Shown: positions 1 through 8,504, counted from the stretch's first letter. The stretch is 31,075 bases of DNA from Peptococcaceae bacterium (GCA_900756555.1 CAAEKP010000097.1:1-31075), one strand, 5' to 3'. Program-made: numbers and translations. Notes: generated from the sequence alone by a model not told the origin.

Positions 1-1179
1 CACTAACTCTGGGAATTGCTTTCTTAACCATGGTACTAAATAATAACCATAATAAGAATTCGTCAAAAATAATACATCTATTTCTCTGCTCTTAATAAAA
101 TAGCTAATAAATTCCGCATAATTTTCCTGATCTAAAAAAGATGGTAACTCAAAAATATCCGTTACATATTCTTCAAATTTCTGTCGCCATGTATTTTCTC
201 CTGGCACTGTTGTTAGAATACTCATTTCAAATTTCTCTTTGTCAATTCTGCGCACCACATCCAGATTAAATAAATCTGCTCCGCCCATTTCCATCCATGG
301 AATCAACATCATCACATGGAGTTTGTTGTGACTTTGAAATGTTTTTCTGTCAAAATCACTGTATGCCGGTTTTTTAAATTGATTTGGCTTCCCTGCATAA
401 GGGTATTCTTTTGCTTCAACCGTTTCATCCACTTTTTCTGCAAAGCTCTTGATTAATTCAGCCGATTTTTTCCCTAATGCTTTGTCTGTACGAACAGTGG
501 CACTCATCCCTGTTGCTGTTCTTCTATACCAAAAACTTTCTGTAGAAAGATGCACTGGATAATACCCTTTTTGCAATAGTAATAGCCATAATGCCCAGTC
601 CTCATCAAAAGCATGCCGCGCTTCTGGATAACCGCCAACTTGCTCTAATACTTGTTTGCGAATAGCCGCTGTGCATACTAAAATGTTATTGATTTTCATA
701 TATGCTGTCGAGAATGCTTTTTTCCACAAATATTCCTGTGTACCAAATCCCACGCTGTCGGTATAACACCATGCGGCAGTTGGATTAAAATATAATCCCC
801 AATACAGATACTCCACAAAATTTGGTTCTACTAAATCATCTGCGTCTAGTGGAATTACAATATCTGTTGTGCTTTCCGCAATTCCTAAATTCCTTGCACT
901 GGATTGCCCACCATTTTCTTTATGATAAACTTTTATTCTATTGTCTTTAGCGGCCAATTGTTCTAGCAATGTTACATCTTCCTGCTTGGTGCTGCCATCA
1001 TTCACAATAAGCCATTCAAACCATGGAAAAGTTTGATTCAATACACAAATATAAGTTTGTTCAAAATACTGCCCTGCATTATAATATGGAGTAATGATAC
1101 TAACCAATGGCTGTCCTTCTGTATTCAGTTTTCTCTCTAGCAGTTCTTTCCCTGGTTCTTTGCTGTAATCAAAACCCAT
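1..1179 (-). CDS. Glycosyltransferase, GT2 domain fused to the start of a GT4-like domain (3' end outside window)
   Basis: The frame is open from an ATG at 1177-1179 to the window edge, giving 393 codons without a stop. A GGGAG ribosome binding site lies 8 nt upstream, right after the stop of the ATPase gene. Residues of about 25-250 form a family-2 glycosyltransferase: VSIITPYYNAG strand, VNDGST, GQSSARNLGI, the LDADD nucleotide-sugar/metal motif, and later DEDWALWLLLL. From about residue 285 a new Rossmann-like start appears (MMLIPWMEMGGADLF), as at the N terminus of GT4 enzymes. The protein is therefore probably a two-domain transferase that adds sugars to a surface polysaccharide in the cytoplasm. 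It is the last visible gene of the operon with wzm/wzt. Domain assignment is from motifs only; acceptor and sugar are unknown. Confidence 0.85.
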   Translation of the reverse strand, partial: MGFDYSKEPGKELLERKLNTEGQPLVSIITPYYNAGQYFEQTYICVLNQTFPWFEWLIVNDGSTKQEDVTLLEQLAAKDNRIKVYHKENGGQSSARNLGIAESTTDIVIPLDADDLVEPNFVEYLYWGLYFNPTAAWCYTDSVGFGTQEYLWKKAFSTAYMKINNILVCTAAIRKQVLEQVGGYPEARHAFDEDWALWLLLLQKGYYPVHLSTESFWYRRTATGMSATVRTDKALGKKSAELIKSFAEKVDETVEAKEYPYAGKPNQFKKPAYSDFDRKTFQSHNKLHVMMLIPWMEMGGADLFNLDVVRRIDKEKFEMSILTTVPGENTWRQKFEEYVTDIFELPSFLDQENYAEFISYFIKSREIDVLFLTNSYYGYYLVPWLRKQFPELV

Positions 1180-1193
1180 ATTGCTGTCTCCCT

Positions 1194-1925
1194 TTATTGT
1201 TTCATATAAGCCGCACAAACTTCTTCGATATCTCCATACATCATCTGTTGCCCTTTATTTAACCATACGGCATGTTTACAGAGTTTCTTTACTTGTTGTA
1301 TAGAATGCGAAACAAATAATACCGTTGCACCAGTATCAACGATTTCATTTATTCTATTTTCACATTTCTCCTGAAATTTATAATCACCTACACCCAGCAC
1401 TTCATCTACAATCAAAATATCTGGCGTATGTGCTGTTGCAATAGAAAATCCTAAACGAGCCACCATCCCAGAAGAGTAGTTTTTCAAAGGTACATCCACA
1501 AAATCCCACAATTCCGCAAAATCCAAAATGCTTTCTGCTTTCTCGCGCATTTCTGCTCGACTATACCCCAACACCGCTCCATTGAGATAAATATTTTCCC
1601 GGGCAGATAAGTCCATATCAAAACCGGCGCCCAACTCAATCATAGGTGCTACACTGCCATATACGTTTACCATTCCTTTGGTTGGTTTCATTACTCCAGC
1701 AATAATTTTTAACAAAGTACTTTTCCCACTGCCGTTTAAACCAACAATGCCAACTGCGTCCCCTTTTTCAATGGTTAAGCTAATATTTTTTAACGCCCAA
1801 AATTCCTCAAACATTAATTGATGTTTCATCAAACGCACAAAATATTCTTTAATGCTGTCCACTTTTTCTGAACTTTTATTAAACATAATGGACACATCTT
1901 GTACTTCAATAATCGGCTGCGCCAT
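1194..1925 (-). CDS. wzt: Polysaccharide ABC exporter, ATP-binding subunit (Wzt/TagH type)
   Basis: This is the ATPase of an ABC-2 exporter that moves an undecaprenyl-linked glycan across the cytoplasmic membrane. Walker A is GLNGSGKST, the signature is the YSSGM variant typical of Wzt/KpsT/TagH rather than LSGGQ, Walker B is ILIVDEVLGVGD, and the switch His is in FVSHS. I chose the ATG at 1925 (MAQPIIEV). The frame extends upstream to a TTG at 1940, but AGGAG sits 7 nt before the 1925 ATG and almost touches the ATG at 1931. At 243 residues it lacks the C-terminal carbohydrate-binding domain of O9a-type Wzt, so chain-terminus recognition is not expected here. It follows wzm with its binding site overlapping the wzm stop, which suggests translational coupling. 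Confidence 0.9.
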   Translation of the reverse strand: MAQPIIEVQDVSIMFNKSSEKVDSIKEYFVRLMKHQLMFEEFWALKNISLTIEKGDAVGIVGLNGSGKSTLLKIIAGVMKPTKGMVNVYGSVAPMIELGAGFDMDLSARENIYLNGAVLGYSRAEMREKAESILDFAELWDFVDVPLKNYSSGMVARLGFSIATAHTPDILIVDEVLGVGDYKFQEKCENRINEIVDTGATVLFVSHSIQQVKKLCKHAVWLNKGQQMMYGDIEEVCAAYMKQ

Positions 1926-1936
1926 ATCCATGCTCC

Positions 1937-2722
1937 TCAAATATATAAAATGAACTTGTCCTGCCTTTTATAAAAGAAAATCAGACCAACAATCAAAAAG
2001 AACAAACTGATACCTAAGCAGGTTAAATTTTCCGCAATACCAGGAATCGTTTGATACAATGTAATATCTCTCATATAGGAAATATAATGATACATTGGAT
2101 TTAAAGTTAAAAACCAATGCGATTTATCTGCCAATAGTGATACAGGATAAAAGATTGGCGTTAAATACATCCAAGCCGTTGTAAAAACGCCATATAAATG
2201 AGCAATGTCACGAAAAAACACCATCATGGCAGCTAAAATCAAGCCCAAACCTATAGAAAATAGCATTACATAGAAAACAACTACTGGTGTAAACAACATG
2301 GTCAAATGGAATTCTACCCCAGTTGCTATCATAACCAGCAGCATAGCAATATACGAAAAAAATAAATTTACTCCACTGGACAATACTTTAGAAACAGGAA
2401 AAATGTATTTTGGTATGTATACTTTTTTTATTAAACTAGCACCACCCAAAATGGATTGTAATGCATCTGAAGTAGCTGTAATCATAAAGCTAAAAATAAT
2501 ATTTCCGCAGAAAAAATAAATTGGAAAATTTTCTATCTCAAAACGAAATAGTTGTGAAAATACAATTGTCATAACAATCATCATTAAAATAGGATTTAAT
2601 ACTGTCCATAATACCCCCAACACACTACGACGATAACGCACCTTAATGTCACGCGTTACTAATTCATATAATAAATTTTTATATTTCATAAAGCCTTTTA
2701 TATAGCCTGCTAGCTGTCCCAT
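1937..2722 (-). CDS. wzm: Polysaccharide ABC exporter, membrane subunit (Wzm type)
   Basis: A 261-residue ABC-2 permease. The N terminus carries the family hallmark of a short cytoplasmic amphipathic stretch (YELVTRDIKVRYRRS) before VLGVLWTVLNP, followed by about six hydrophobic segments. The Pro-rich loop near WMYLTPIFYPVS is typical of Wzm/TagG/KpsM. It pairs with the ATPase encoded immediately downstream to form the export channel. The ATG at 2720-2722 has an AGGAC-type binding site, and the gene overlaps the upstream glycosyltransferase by 13 nt. Base composition is AT-rich, like the rest of the 1-3830 segment. Confidence 0.92.
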   Translation of the reverse strand: MGQLAGYIKGFMKYKNLLYELVTRDIKVRYRRSVLGVLWTVLNPILMMIVMTIVFSQLFRFEIENFPIYFFCGNIIFSFMITATSDALQSILGGASLIKKVYIPKYIFPVSKVLSSGVNLFFSYIAMLLVMIATGVEFHLTMLFTPVVVFYVMLFSIGLGLILAAMMVFFRDIAHLYGVFTTAWMYLTPIFYPVSLLADKSHWFLTLNPMYHYISYMRDITLYQTIPGIAENLTCLGISLFFLIVGLIFFYKRQDKFILYI

Positions 2723-3822
2723 AAGTCCTCCTGCCTACATATTTGCATATAATATTGTTCCAGTTTTCTTGCTTCACTGGATAAGTTCATTGTTTCTTTC
2801 ACTTGCTCTGGTAGTTTTCTATCGTATCCGAAGTGCATTTTCTCTTTCCGCAACCAATCTAGCCAAGCTTGCTTGTCCTCCAACGAGCAAAATTGAACCC
2901 TATCGGATAGTGCTGTTTCCTCCGTTATCGTATCCGCTAAAATGCATTCTAATCCATTAGCCTGTGCTTCTAATGCCACCATTGGTAACCCTTCAAACAA
3001 GGATGGCAATAAAAATACATCCATAGCACTTAGATAAGATGTAATATTTTTTTGCATGCCAGCAAAAATTGTCACATCTTCAAGTTGCTTCGCTTGAACC
3101 AGACTTCTGATTTCTGCTTCAAGCGATCCATCACCCACCAATAATAACCTACTATCAGGATGCGTTTGATAAAACGCCGCAAATACTTCAATTAAAAAGA
3201 TATGATTCTTTTGTTTTTGAAATCGCCCCACATGACCAATTACAAAAGCATTTTGAATCCCTAATTCACAACGAATTTGCTCCCGTTGCTTCGCGTCATA
3301 CACATACTGCTGGGAATCTACCAGATTACGTAAAACATACACTGATTTATTTTTTCCATATAAAAACTTTCCAGCAGCTTTTGAACAAGCCATTCTTTGC
3401 ACTGGCAAAAATTTAATTGGAAAACACATAATTGCATTACGAATTGCAGATAAAGATTTATCCGAATACTTAGTTAAATGGGCATGAACAATCACATTTT
3501 GTATGCCACATTGTTTTGCCAATGGATAAAGTAATATTGTTAAATAACTCTCATGGTTATGTAACCACGTATAGTTTTTTCCATGTTGCTGAAAAAAATG
3601 ACAAAGTTCTTTTACACTATGAAATGATGTGCCAGGCTTAGGAACAAAATGTACTTTTCCACCTAAAGCTATAATTTCATCACGATAGGAATCGTCACTT
3701 TCTATAAAGTATAAAAAATCAAATTGAATTTTTTCTCTGTCAATTTTTTTGTAATAATTCATAATAACGCGCATTACACCACTATTACGGTTTAATGTAG
3801 ATACAAATTGTAAAACCCGCAT
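2710..3822 (-). CDS. Glycosyltransferase family 4 (GT-B fold)
   Basis: A 370-residue retaining glycosyltransferase of the GT-B fold. The N-terminal domain begins MRVLQFVSTLNRNSGVMRV and includes NVIVHAHLTKYS. The C-terminal nucleotide-sugar domain includes VIGHVGRFQKQKNH, LLLVGDGSLEAEI, VTIFAGMQ and the EX7E region FEGLPMVALEAQANG. It should act at the cytoplasmic face to extend the repeat unit exported by wzm/wzt. It lies 9 nt after the preceding GT2 gene and overlaps wzm. The donor sugar cannot be read from sequence. The gene is AT-rich compared with its upstream neighbour. Confidence 0.88.
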   Translation of the reverse strand: MRVLQFVSTLNRNSGVMRVIMNYYKKIDREKIQFDFLYFIESDDSYRDEIIALGGKVHFVPKPGTSFHSVKELCHFFQQHGKNYTWLHNHESYLTILLYPLAKQCGIQNVIVHAHLTKYSDKSLSAIRNAIMCFPIKFLPVQRMACSKAAGKFLYGKNKSVYVLRNLVDSQQYVYDAKQREQIRCELGIQNAFVIGHVGRFQKQKNHIFLIEVFAAFYQTHPDSRLLLVGDGSLEAEIRSLVQAKQLEDVTIFAGMQKNITSYLSAMDVFLLPSLFEGLPMVALEAQANGLECILADTITEETALSDRVQFCSLEDKQAWLDWLRKEKMHFGYDRKLPEQVKETMNLSSEARKLEQYYMQICRQEDLWDS

Positions 3823-3831
3823 ACTACCAAT

Positions 3832-4584
3832 TCACACCTTTTTATACTTCTTCCAACCATTCACTGCATACTGCACAAAGTACCAGCCGGATTTACACAC
3901 CCCGTAGTCCAGATAACGCCGATACACCTGCCAGCGACCTTGGGCGGCTTGCAGCTTATTGGCAGAGCGGCTTGTCTGCGCCAGCCGATAACTGGAGAGG
4001 CACTGGTTCAGCACACAGCCCCTGGCTCCAGCCTGCAACAATTCCAGCCAATACACATAATCCTCATGGGCATAGCTGCCATCCATGGTATGCTGTTTGG
4101 CCAGTTGGCTGCGCAGTAATACCGATGAACAGCAAATATAGTTTTCTTTGAGCAAATCCTCCAGCAGAATTTGCTGATAATCTATAAAGCGATTCTTAAT
4201 GCGCTGGCCTTCATCATTCACCATCACATAGGCGGTACAGCTAAAGTCACAGCCAGTTTGTTCCAGTTGATTAATCTGCTGCTCCAGCTTGGCATTGTGC
4301 CAGGTATCGTCACTGTCCAGAAAGGCAATATATTTCCCCCTGGCTAGGGCGATTCCTTTGTTGCGCACTGCTGCCACGCCCATATTAGCCTCGTTGCAAA
4401 TCACCTGTATGCGGTTGTCTTTCTGTGCCCAGCGCTGCAATAGCTGCACACTGCCATCCGTAGAACAGTCATCAATCGCCAGCAATTCAAAATCACCCAT
4501 AGTTTGCTGTAACACAGAAGTTATGCTGCGGTTTAGATATCGCTCACTGTTATACACTGGCAGAATAACACTAACCATACTCAT
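3832..4584 (-). CDS. Glycosyltransferase family 2
   Basis: A 250-residue GT-A transferase with MVSVILPVYNSERYL, IDDCSTDGS, NMGVAAVRNKGIALARG and the catalytic metal motif FLDSDDTW. The later HEDYVYWLELLQAG is typical of small-loop GT2 enzymes of polysaccharide clusters. The start ATG at 4582-4584 follows AAGGTG; a second ATG two codons in is also possible. It is the first gene of the minus-strand polysaccharide operon. Its base composition resembles the housekeeping genes to its right rather than the AT-rich genes it is co-transcribed with, so the boundary of the variable cassette probably lies at its 3' end. Confidence 0.9.
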   Translation of the reverse strand: MSMVSVILPVYNSERYLNRSITSVLQQTMGDFELLAIDDCSTDGSVQLLQRWAQKDNRIQVICNEANMGVAAVRNKGIALARGKYIAFLDSDDTWHNAKLEQQINQLEQTGCDFSCTAYVMVNDEGQRIKNRFIDYQQILLEDLLKENYICCSSVLLRSQLAKQHTMDGSYAHEDYVYWLELLQAGARGCVLNQCLSSYRLAQTSRSANKLQAAQGRWQVYRRYLDYGVCKSGWYFVQYAVNGWKKYKKV

Positions 4585-4892
4585 ATAAACACCTTAATAC
4601 TCTCGTTTAATAAATGCGAAAGCGTTTCATAAAGTATACTTTGTGGCACATAGCTTCCTGCACAAAAATATATAGCGTTTTGAATGAGTATGTTGTATTT
4701 ATGAATGCGACATGCTCATTTTTTTATGCCTTAGAACAAAAATTTCACTGTCTCAAATAGTATACTTTTTGTGACACTTTATTGGATTTATCATATCACA
4801 AATCAGTTAAAATGAAAACCTTCTTTTGCTTTTCATAATATAGATTTATTTTTTCATAAAGAAAGAATGCCCTGCGGCAATAAATTTGTATT
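4585..4892. promoter_or_regulatory. AT-rich upstream region of the polysaccharide operon with a duplicated AGTATACTTT element
   Basis: No gene is visible in this stretch. Two direct copies of an element read TTTCATAAAGTATACTTT-GTGGCAC (4625-4649) and TCTCAAATAGTATACTTT-TTGTGACAC (4751-4777), with identical AGTATACTTT cores at 4633-4642 and 4759-4768, 126 bp apart. TATACT could serve as a -10 on either strand because the core is nearly palindromic, but no good -35 accompanies it. A perfect GAAAGCGTTTC palindrome (4618-4628), partly cre-like, abuts the first copy. The elements are probably operators or paired promoters for the operon. Confidence 0.5.
4683..4726 (+). terminator. Hairpin plus T-run in plus-strand orientation
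   Basis: The arms ATGAGTATGTTG and CGACATGCTCAT pair almost completely around a 12-nt loop and run directly into seven T on the plus strand. On the minus strand there is no U-run after the hairpin. No plus-strand gene ends here, so it would end a short plus-strand transcript, perhaps from the first AGTATACTTT element. Confidence 0.45.
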
Positions 4893-4929
4893 AAAAAAGC
4901 GCATTGCCAATACTGACAATACGCTCTTT
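4893..4929 (-). terminator. Rho-independent terminator of hisS-aspS
   Basis: Read on the minus strand, AGCG-ATTG arms pair with CAAT-CGCT around a short loop and are followed by six T. It lies about 55 nt after the aspS stop. Confidence 0.7.
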
Positions 4930-4982
4930 TGGAACAGATTTGCTGCTGTTTTAATTGATTTTATTAAAAACCAGTGTATTTT

Positions 4983-6758
4983 TTATTTTTTGATGTCCAA
5001 TTTGATGTGCAGTTCACGCAGCTGTGCATCGGCAACTGGAGATGGAGCTTCCATCATTACATCCATTGCGCTCTGTGTTTTTGGGAACGGAATTACGTCA
5101 CGGATGGTTTCCCGTTTTGCCATCAGCATCAGCAGACGGTCAACACCAAAAGCCAAACCGCCATGTGGTGGAGCACCAAACTGGAACGCAGTCAGCAGGC
5201 CGCTGAACTGTTCGTTGTATTCTTCTGGTGCCATGTTCAGCAATTTGAACATTTTTTCCTGTAATTCACCATCATGGATACGGATACTGCCGCCGCCAAC
5301 TTCCACGCCGTTCAGCACCATATCATAAGCACGTGCTCTTACTTTGCCCGGATCGGTTTCCATCAAAGGAACGTCTTCCAGCATTGGGCAGGTAAATGGA
5401 TGGTGCATCGCATAGTAACGCTGTGTTTCATCATCCCATTCCAACAGTGGGAATTCTGTTACCCACAGGAAGTTCAGTTCGTCTTCATCAATCAGGCCAA
5501 ACCGTTTGCCCAGTTCCAAACGCAGATGTCCCAAGCTGTCGCAGGTGGTCAGGAATTTATCTGCCACGCAGAAGATGATATCCCCCGGTTCTGCACCCAC
5601 ACGGTCAAAGATAGCTTTTACTTCTTCTTCGCTCAGGAATTTCAACAGCGGAGATTTTACTTCGTTTTCATCACTGATCTGGAAGTAAGCCAGACCTTTT
5701 GCGCCATAAATTGCTACATATTTGGTCAGCGCATCAATATCACGTCGGGACAGTTTGTGTACGCCGCCTTTGGCATTGATTGCTTTTACTACACCGCCGT
5801 TGGCTACAGTCTGAGCAAATACTTTAAAACCACAACCGTCAGCGATATCGCTCAAATCTACCATTTCCAGACCAAAACGCAAATCCGGTTTATCGGAACC
5901 GTATTTGTTCATAGCTTCATCCCAGGTCATTCTGCGGAATGGAGTTGGAATATCACGGTCTAATGCTACTTTAAAGATGTGCTTAATCAGCCCTTCGTTC
6001 AGAGTCATGATATCATCTTCATCCACGAAAGATAATTCCATATCCAGCTGTGTAAATTCAGGCTGACGGTCGGCACGCAGGTCTTCATCACGGAAGCAGC
6101 GGGCAATCTGGAAATATTTTTCCATGCCGGCTACCATCAGCAACTGTTTGAACTGCTGTGGAGACTGTGGCAGAGCAAAGAATTCGCCTTCATGCACACG
6201 GCTTGGCACCAGATAGTCACGAGCGCCTTCTGGTGTACTTTTTTGCAGAATTGGGGTTTCAATTTCCAGGAAACCCTGTTCATCCATGTAGTCACGCATA
6301 GCTTTTACTACACGGTGACGCAGTATGATATTGTTTTTCATTTCCGGGCGACGCAAATCCAGATAACGATATTTCAGGCGGATGTTTTCATCCACGTCTA
6401 CATCATCGGTCAGGTAGAATGGTGGTGTTTTTGCTTTATTTAAGATTACCAGCTCAGTAGCCACCACATCAATTTCACCAGAAGCCAGTTTATCATTTAC
6501 CATGCCTTCTGGACGCTGACGTACAGTACCTTTTACAGCCAGTACATATTCACTTCTTACGGAATCAGCAGCTGCAAATACTTCTTCGCTGCAGGTTTCC
6601 GGGCTTGCTGTCACCTGTGCGATACCAGAACGGTCACGCAGGTCAATAAAGATAACACCGCCGTGGTCACGACGTTTCTGCGCCCAACCGGTCAGAATAA
6701 CTTCCTGACCTACATGTTCTTTGCGCAGATCATTACAATTGTGTGTACGTTTTAACAT
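4983..6758 (-). CDS. aspS: Aspartyl-tRNA synthetase, bacterial type
   Basis: Charges tRNA-Asp with aspartate in the cytoplasm. At 591 residues it has the full bacterial length. It has an N-terminal OB-fold anticodon domain (GWAQKRRDHGGVIFIDLRDRSG), the class II core with motif 2 (FRDEDLRADRQPEFTQLD), the inserted GAD domain in the middle, and motif 3 (GLAFGVDRLLMLM) near the C terminus. It follows hisS by 2 nt, an order common in Bacillota. The likely ribosome binding site is GGGAG inside the end of hisS. The terminator at 4893-4929 closes the pair. Sequence alone does not settle whether it is Asp-specific or also charges tRNA-Asn. Confidence 0.97.
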   Translation of the reverse strand: MLKRTHNCNDLRKEHVGQEVILTGWAQKRRDHGGVIFIDLRDRSGIAQVTASPETCSEEVFAAADSVRSEYVLAVKGTVRQRPEGMVNDKLASGEIDVVATELVILNKAKTPPFYLTDDVDVDENIRLKYRYLDLRRPEMKNNIILRHRVVKAMRDYMDEQGFLEIETPILQKSTPEGARDYLVPSRVHEGEFFALPQSPQQFKQLLMVAGMEKYFQIARCFRDEDLRADRQPEFTQLDMELSFVDEDDIMTLNEGLIKHIFKVALDRDIPTPFRRMTWDEAMNKYGSDKPDLRFGLEMVDLSDIADGCGFKVFAQTVANGGVVKAINAKGGVHKLSRRDIDALTKYVAIYGAKGLAYFQISDENEVKSPLLKFLSEEEVKAIFDRVGAEPGDIIFCVADKFLTTCDSLGHLRLELGKRFGLIDEDELNFLWVTEFPLLEWDDETQRYYAMHHPFTCPMLEDVPLMETDPGKVRARAYDMVLNGVEVGGGSIRIHDGELQEKMFKLLNMAPEEYNEQFSGLLTAFQFGAPPHGGLAFGVDRLLMLMAKRETIRDVIPFPKTQSAMDVMMEAPSPVADAQLRELHIKLDIKK

Positions 6759-6760
6759 TT

Positions 6761-8026
6761 TTATTTTAATCTCCCTTCCAGAGTATCAACCAACTGGGAT
6801 AGTGCTACCTCAAACTGTTCGCCGGTAGCCATTTCACGGACAACAGCAATCTGTTTTTCCAGTTCACTGTCCCCGATAATCACTGTATATTTTACCTGAA
6901 AACGGTCTGCTGCTTTCATCTGAGCCTTTAAACTTTTGCCCAGATAGTCTTTTTCTGTATAAATGCCTTTGTTACGCAGCTGCAAGGACAACAGGAATGC
7001 TTCCTGCTGAGCTGCTTCGCCCAACGGCGCGATATATACATCAGGATGACCACTTACCGGCAGCTCAATGCCCTGCTGCTCCAAAGTCAACAACAACCGT
7101 TCCAGACCAATTGCAAATCCAATGCCTGGCAGGTCATCGCCGCCAAACTGAGCCAGCATACCGTTGTAACGGCCGCCGCCAGCAATAGCATTCTGTGCGG
7201 AGCCCACACTGTTGATTACAATTTCAAATGCTGTCTGCACATAATAGTCTAAGCCGCGCACCAGATTGGTGTCCACTTCAAACTGCACACCGGCAGCGTT
7301 GAGATATTCCTTCAATTTTGCAAAATGAGTGCTGCAATTATCGCAAGCCGCTTCAATAGTGGTTGGTGCGCCTTTGCACACTTCTTTGCAGCCATCTTCT
7401 TTACAATCCAAAATCCGCAAAGGATTCCGTTCCAGACGATCTCGGCAGGTGTCGCACAGTTTATCTTCATACTGACGGAAGTAGGTTTTCAACTCTTCCA
7501 TATGTTTAGGCCGACAATCCGCACAGCCAACTGTGTTTACTTTTACCGTCAGACCAGTTAAGCCCAACCGTTTGAAAATTTCCACCGCCAGCACAATAAC
7601 CTCTGCATCTACGCCAGGATGATTTGCTCCAAACACTTCTACCCCAAACTGGTTGAACTGCCGATAACGACCGGCCTGTGGTTTATCATACCGAAACATT
7701 GGCCCCATATAGTACAGCTTTGTTGGCTGTGGGTCAGCGTACAGTTTGTTTTCCAGAAAAGCACGCACAGTACCCGCAGTGCCTTCCGGACGCAGAGTAA
7801 CATGGGTAAAGCCTTTATCCTCAAAGGAATACATTTCTTTTTCCACAATGTCACTGGTTTCGCCTACGCTCCGCAGATAAACTTCTGTATGTTCAAAAAT
7901 CGGCAGACGAATTTCTTTATAGCCATATTCCGCACAAACCTGACGGCATAATTGCTCAATATATTGCCATTTTTCACTTTCACCAGGAACGAAATCATTT
8001 GTTCCTTTTGGTCTTGTGGTTAACAT
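6761..8026 (-). CDS. hisS: Histidyl-tRNA synthetase
   Basis: Class II synthetase for tRNA-His, 421 residues, the usual length. Motif 2 is TLRPEGTAGTVRAF, the histidine-binding signature is LVRGLDYYVQTAFE, motif 3 is GIGFAIGLERLLL, and a C-terminal anticodon domain follows (HPDVYIAPLG onwards). A Cys-rich insertion (CADCRPKH, CDTCRDRL, CKEDGCKEVC, CDNC) lies between residues of about 165 and 235; such cysteines are common in Bacillota HisRS. The start ATG has AAAGGA 9 nt upstream. A strong promoter lies just ahead, leaving only a short leader, so there is no room for a T-box. It is co-transcribed with aspS. Confidence 0.97.
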   Translation of the reverse strand: MLTTRPKGTNDFVPGESEKWQYIEQLCRQVCAEYGYKEIRLPIFEHTEVYLRSVGETSDIVEKEMYSFEDKGFTHVTLRPEGTAGTVRAFLENKLYADPQPTKLYYMGPMFRYDKPQAGRYRQFNQFGVEVFGANHPGVDAEVIVLAVEIFKRLGLTGLTVKVNTVGCADCRPKHMEELKTYFRQYEDKLCDTCRDRLERNPLRILDCKEDGCKEVCKGAPTTIEAACDNCSTHFAKLKEYLNAAGVQFEVDTNLVRGLDYYVQTAFEIVINSVGSAQNAIAGGGRYNGMLAQFGGDDLPGIGFAIGLERLLLTLEQQGIELPVSGHPDVYIAPLGEAAQQEAFLLSLQLRNKGIYTEKDYLGKSLKAQMKAADRFQVKYTVIIGDSELEKQIAVVREMATGEQFEVALSQLVDTLEGRLK

Positions 8027-8065
8027 TTTCTCAATCCTTTCCCCATTACAATCCTTATCTTATCA

Positions 8066-8094
8066 ATTTTAGTAAACGAACGCCGTTTTGTCAA
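8066..8094 (-). promoter_or_regulatory. Sigma-70-type promoter of hisS-aspS
   Basis: Read on the minus strand: TTGACA (8089-8094), 17-nt spacer, TAAAAT (8066-8071). It lies about 40 nt before the hisS start. Confidence 0.75.
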
Positions 8095-8171
8095 CAAGTC
8101 AGCCATTTTTTTGGGATTTTTTTGTATAAAATTTCAGAGTAACAGTCTATTTTAGCTGTTACTATTAATTT

Positions 8172-8272
8172 GCCTACGGCGTGTTACTTTGGCAAGGCCC
8201 AAAGTAACCAAAAGCCGAGCGGGGGGTTTCGATTCCCCCCGTACCCCCACAAACGACCCCTGCGGGGCGCTA
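8172..8272. repeat. Dispersed hairpin-rich repeat, copy 1
   Basis: The element has three consecutive hairpins. GTTACTTTGG (8183-8192) pairs with CCAAAGTAAC (8199-8208), GGGGGG pairs with CCCCCC around TTTCGATT (8221-8240), and CCCC-TGC-GGGG follows near 8257-8267. A second, opposite-strand copy lies at 19217-19339. Its G/C runs contrast with the AT-rich flanks. It does not encode a plausible protein. Confidence 0.7.
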
Positions 8273-8342
8273 AAAAACAAAACAGAACAAAATCTATTTA
8301 TTTTAATATATAGTTTGTCCTGTCCAATATATCACTATCGCG

Positions 8343-8504
8343 CCTGTTATCCTTGCCAAAATTCCGACTTGGAGTGCATTATAGCACAAGCTGTTCAAAG
8401 CGTGATAGACGTAGTCCAGCTAGGCTGAACAGACAAAGCTACTGTGTGCAATGCCCAACGATTTTCTATTTGGATAAACGTAGAAACATGCAAAGGATAA
8501 CAGG
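8343..8504. ncRNA. Candidate structured RNA or palindromic element (long imperfect hairpin)
   Basis: The 162-nt stretch folds on itself from end to end. CCTGTTATCC (8343-8352) pairs perfectly with GGATAACAGG (8495-8504), and TTGC with GCAA next to it. AAAAT, CG and TTGG (8358-8372) pair with CCAA, CG and ATTTT (8455-8465). GCATT pairs with AATGC, GCACA with TGTGC, and CTGTTCA (8391-8397) with TGAACAG (8426-8432). A one-sided internal loop of about 24 nt (8466-8489) with its own small hairpin interrupts the rod. The outline recalls 6S RNA or a miniature inverted-repeat element. The strand is unknown, and no convincing promoter or terminator flanks it. The rest of 8273-8574 shows nothing else. 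Confidence 0.4.

Noticed and set aside
4617..4630. GAAAGCGTTTCAT as a CcpA cre site
   Set aside because: The left half fits, but the right half is one base short of the consensus. It is kept only as part of the regulatory region description.
4644..4662. TGGCAC followed by TCCTGC as a sigma-54 promoter
   Set aside because: The GG and GC are one base too far apart, and the -12 TTGC block is not present.
4683..4726. Invertible promoter for capsule phase variation
   Set aside because: The repeated AGTATACTTT elements are direct, not inverted, copies, and no recombinase gene lies nearby.
5274..5963. 229-codon plus-strand open frame inside aspS
   Set aside because: It is the antisense shadow of a well-supported aspS, without a binding site or family pattern.
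8027..8065. T-box leader before hisS-aspS
   Set aside because: The promoter leaves only about 35-40 nt of leader, far too short for a T-box.
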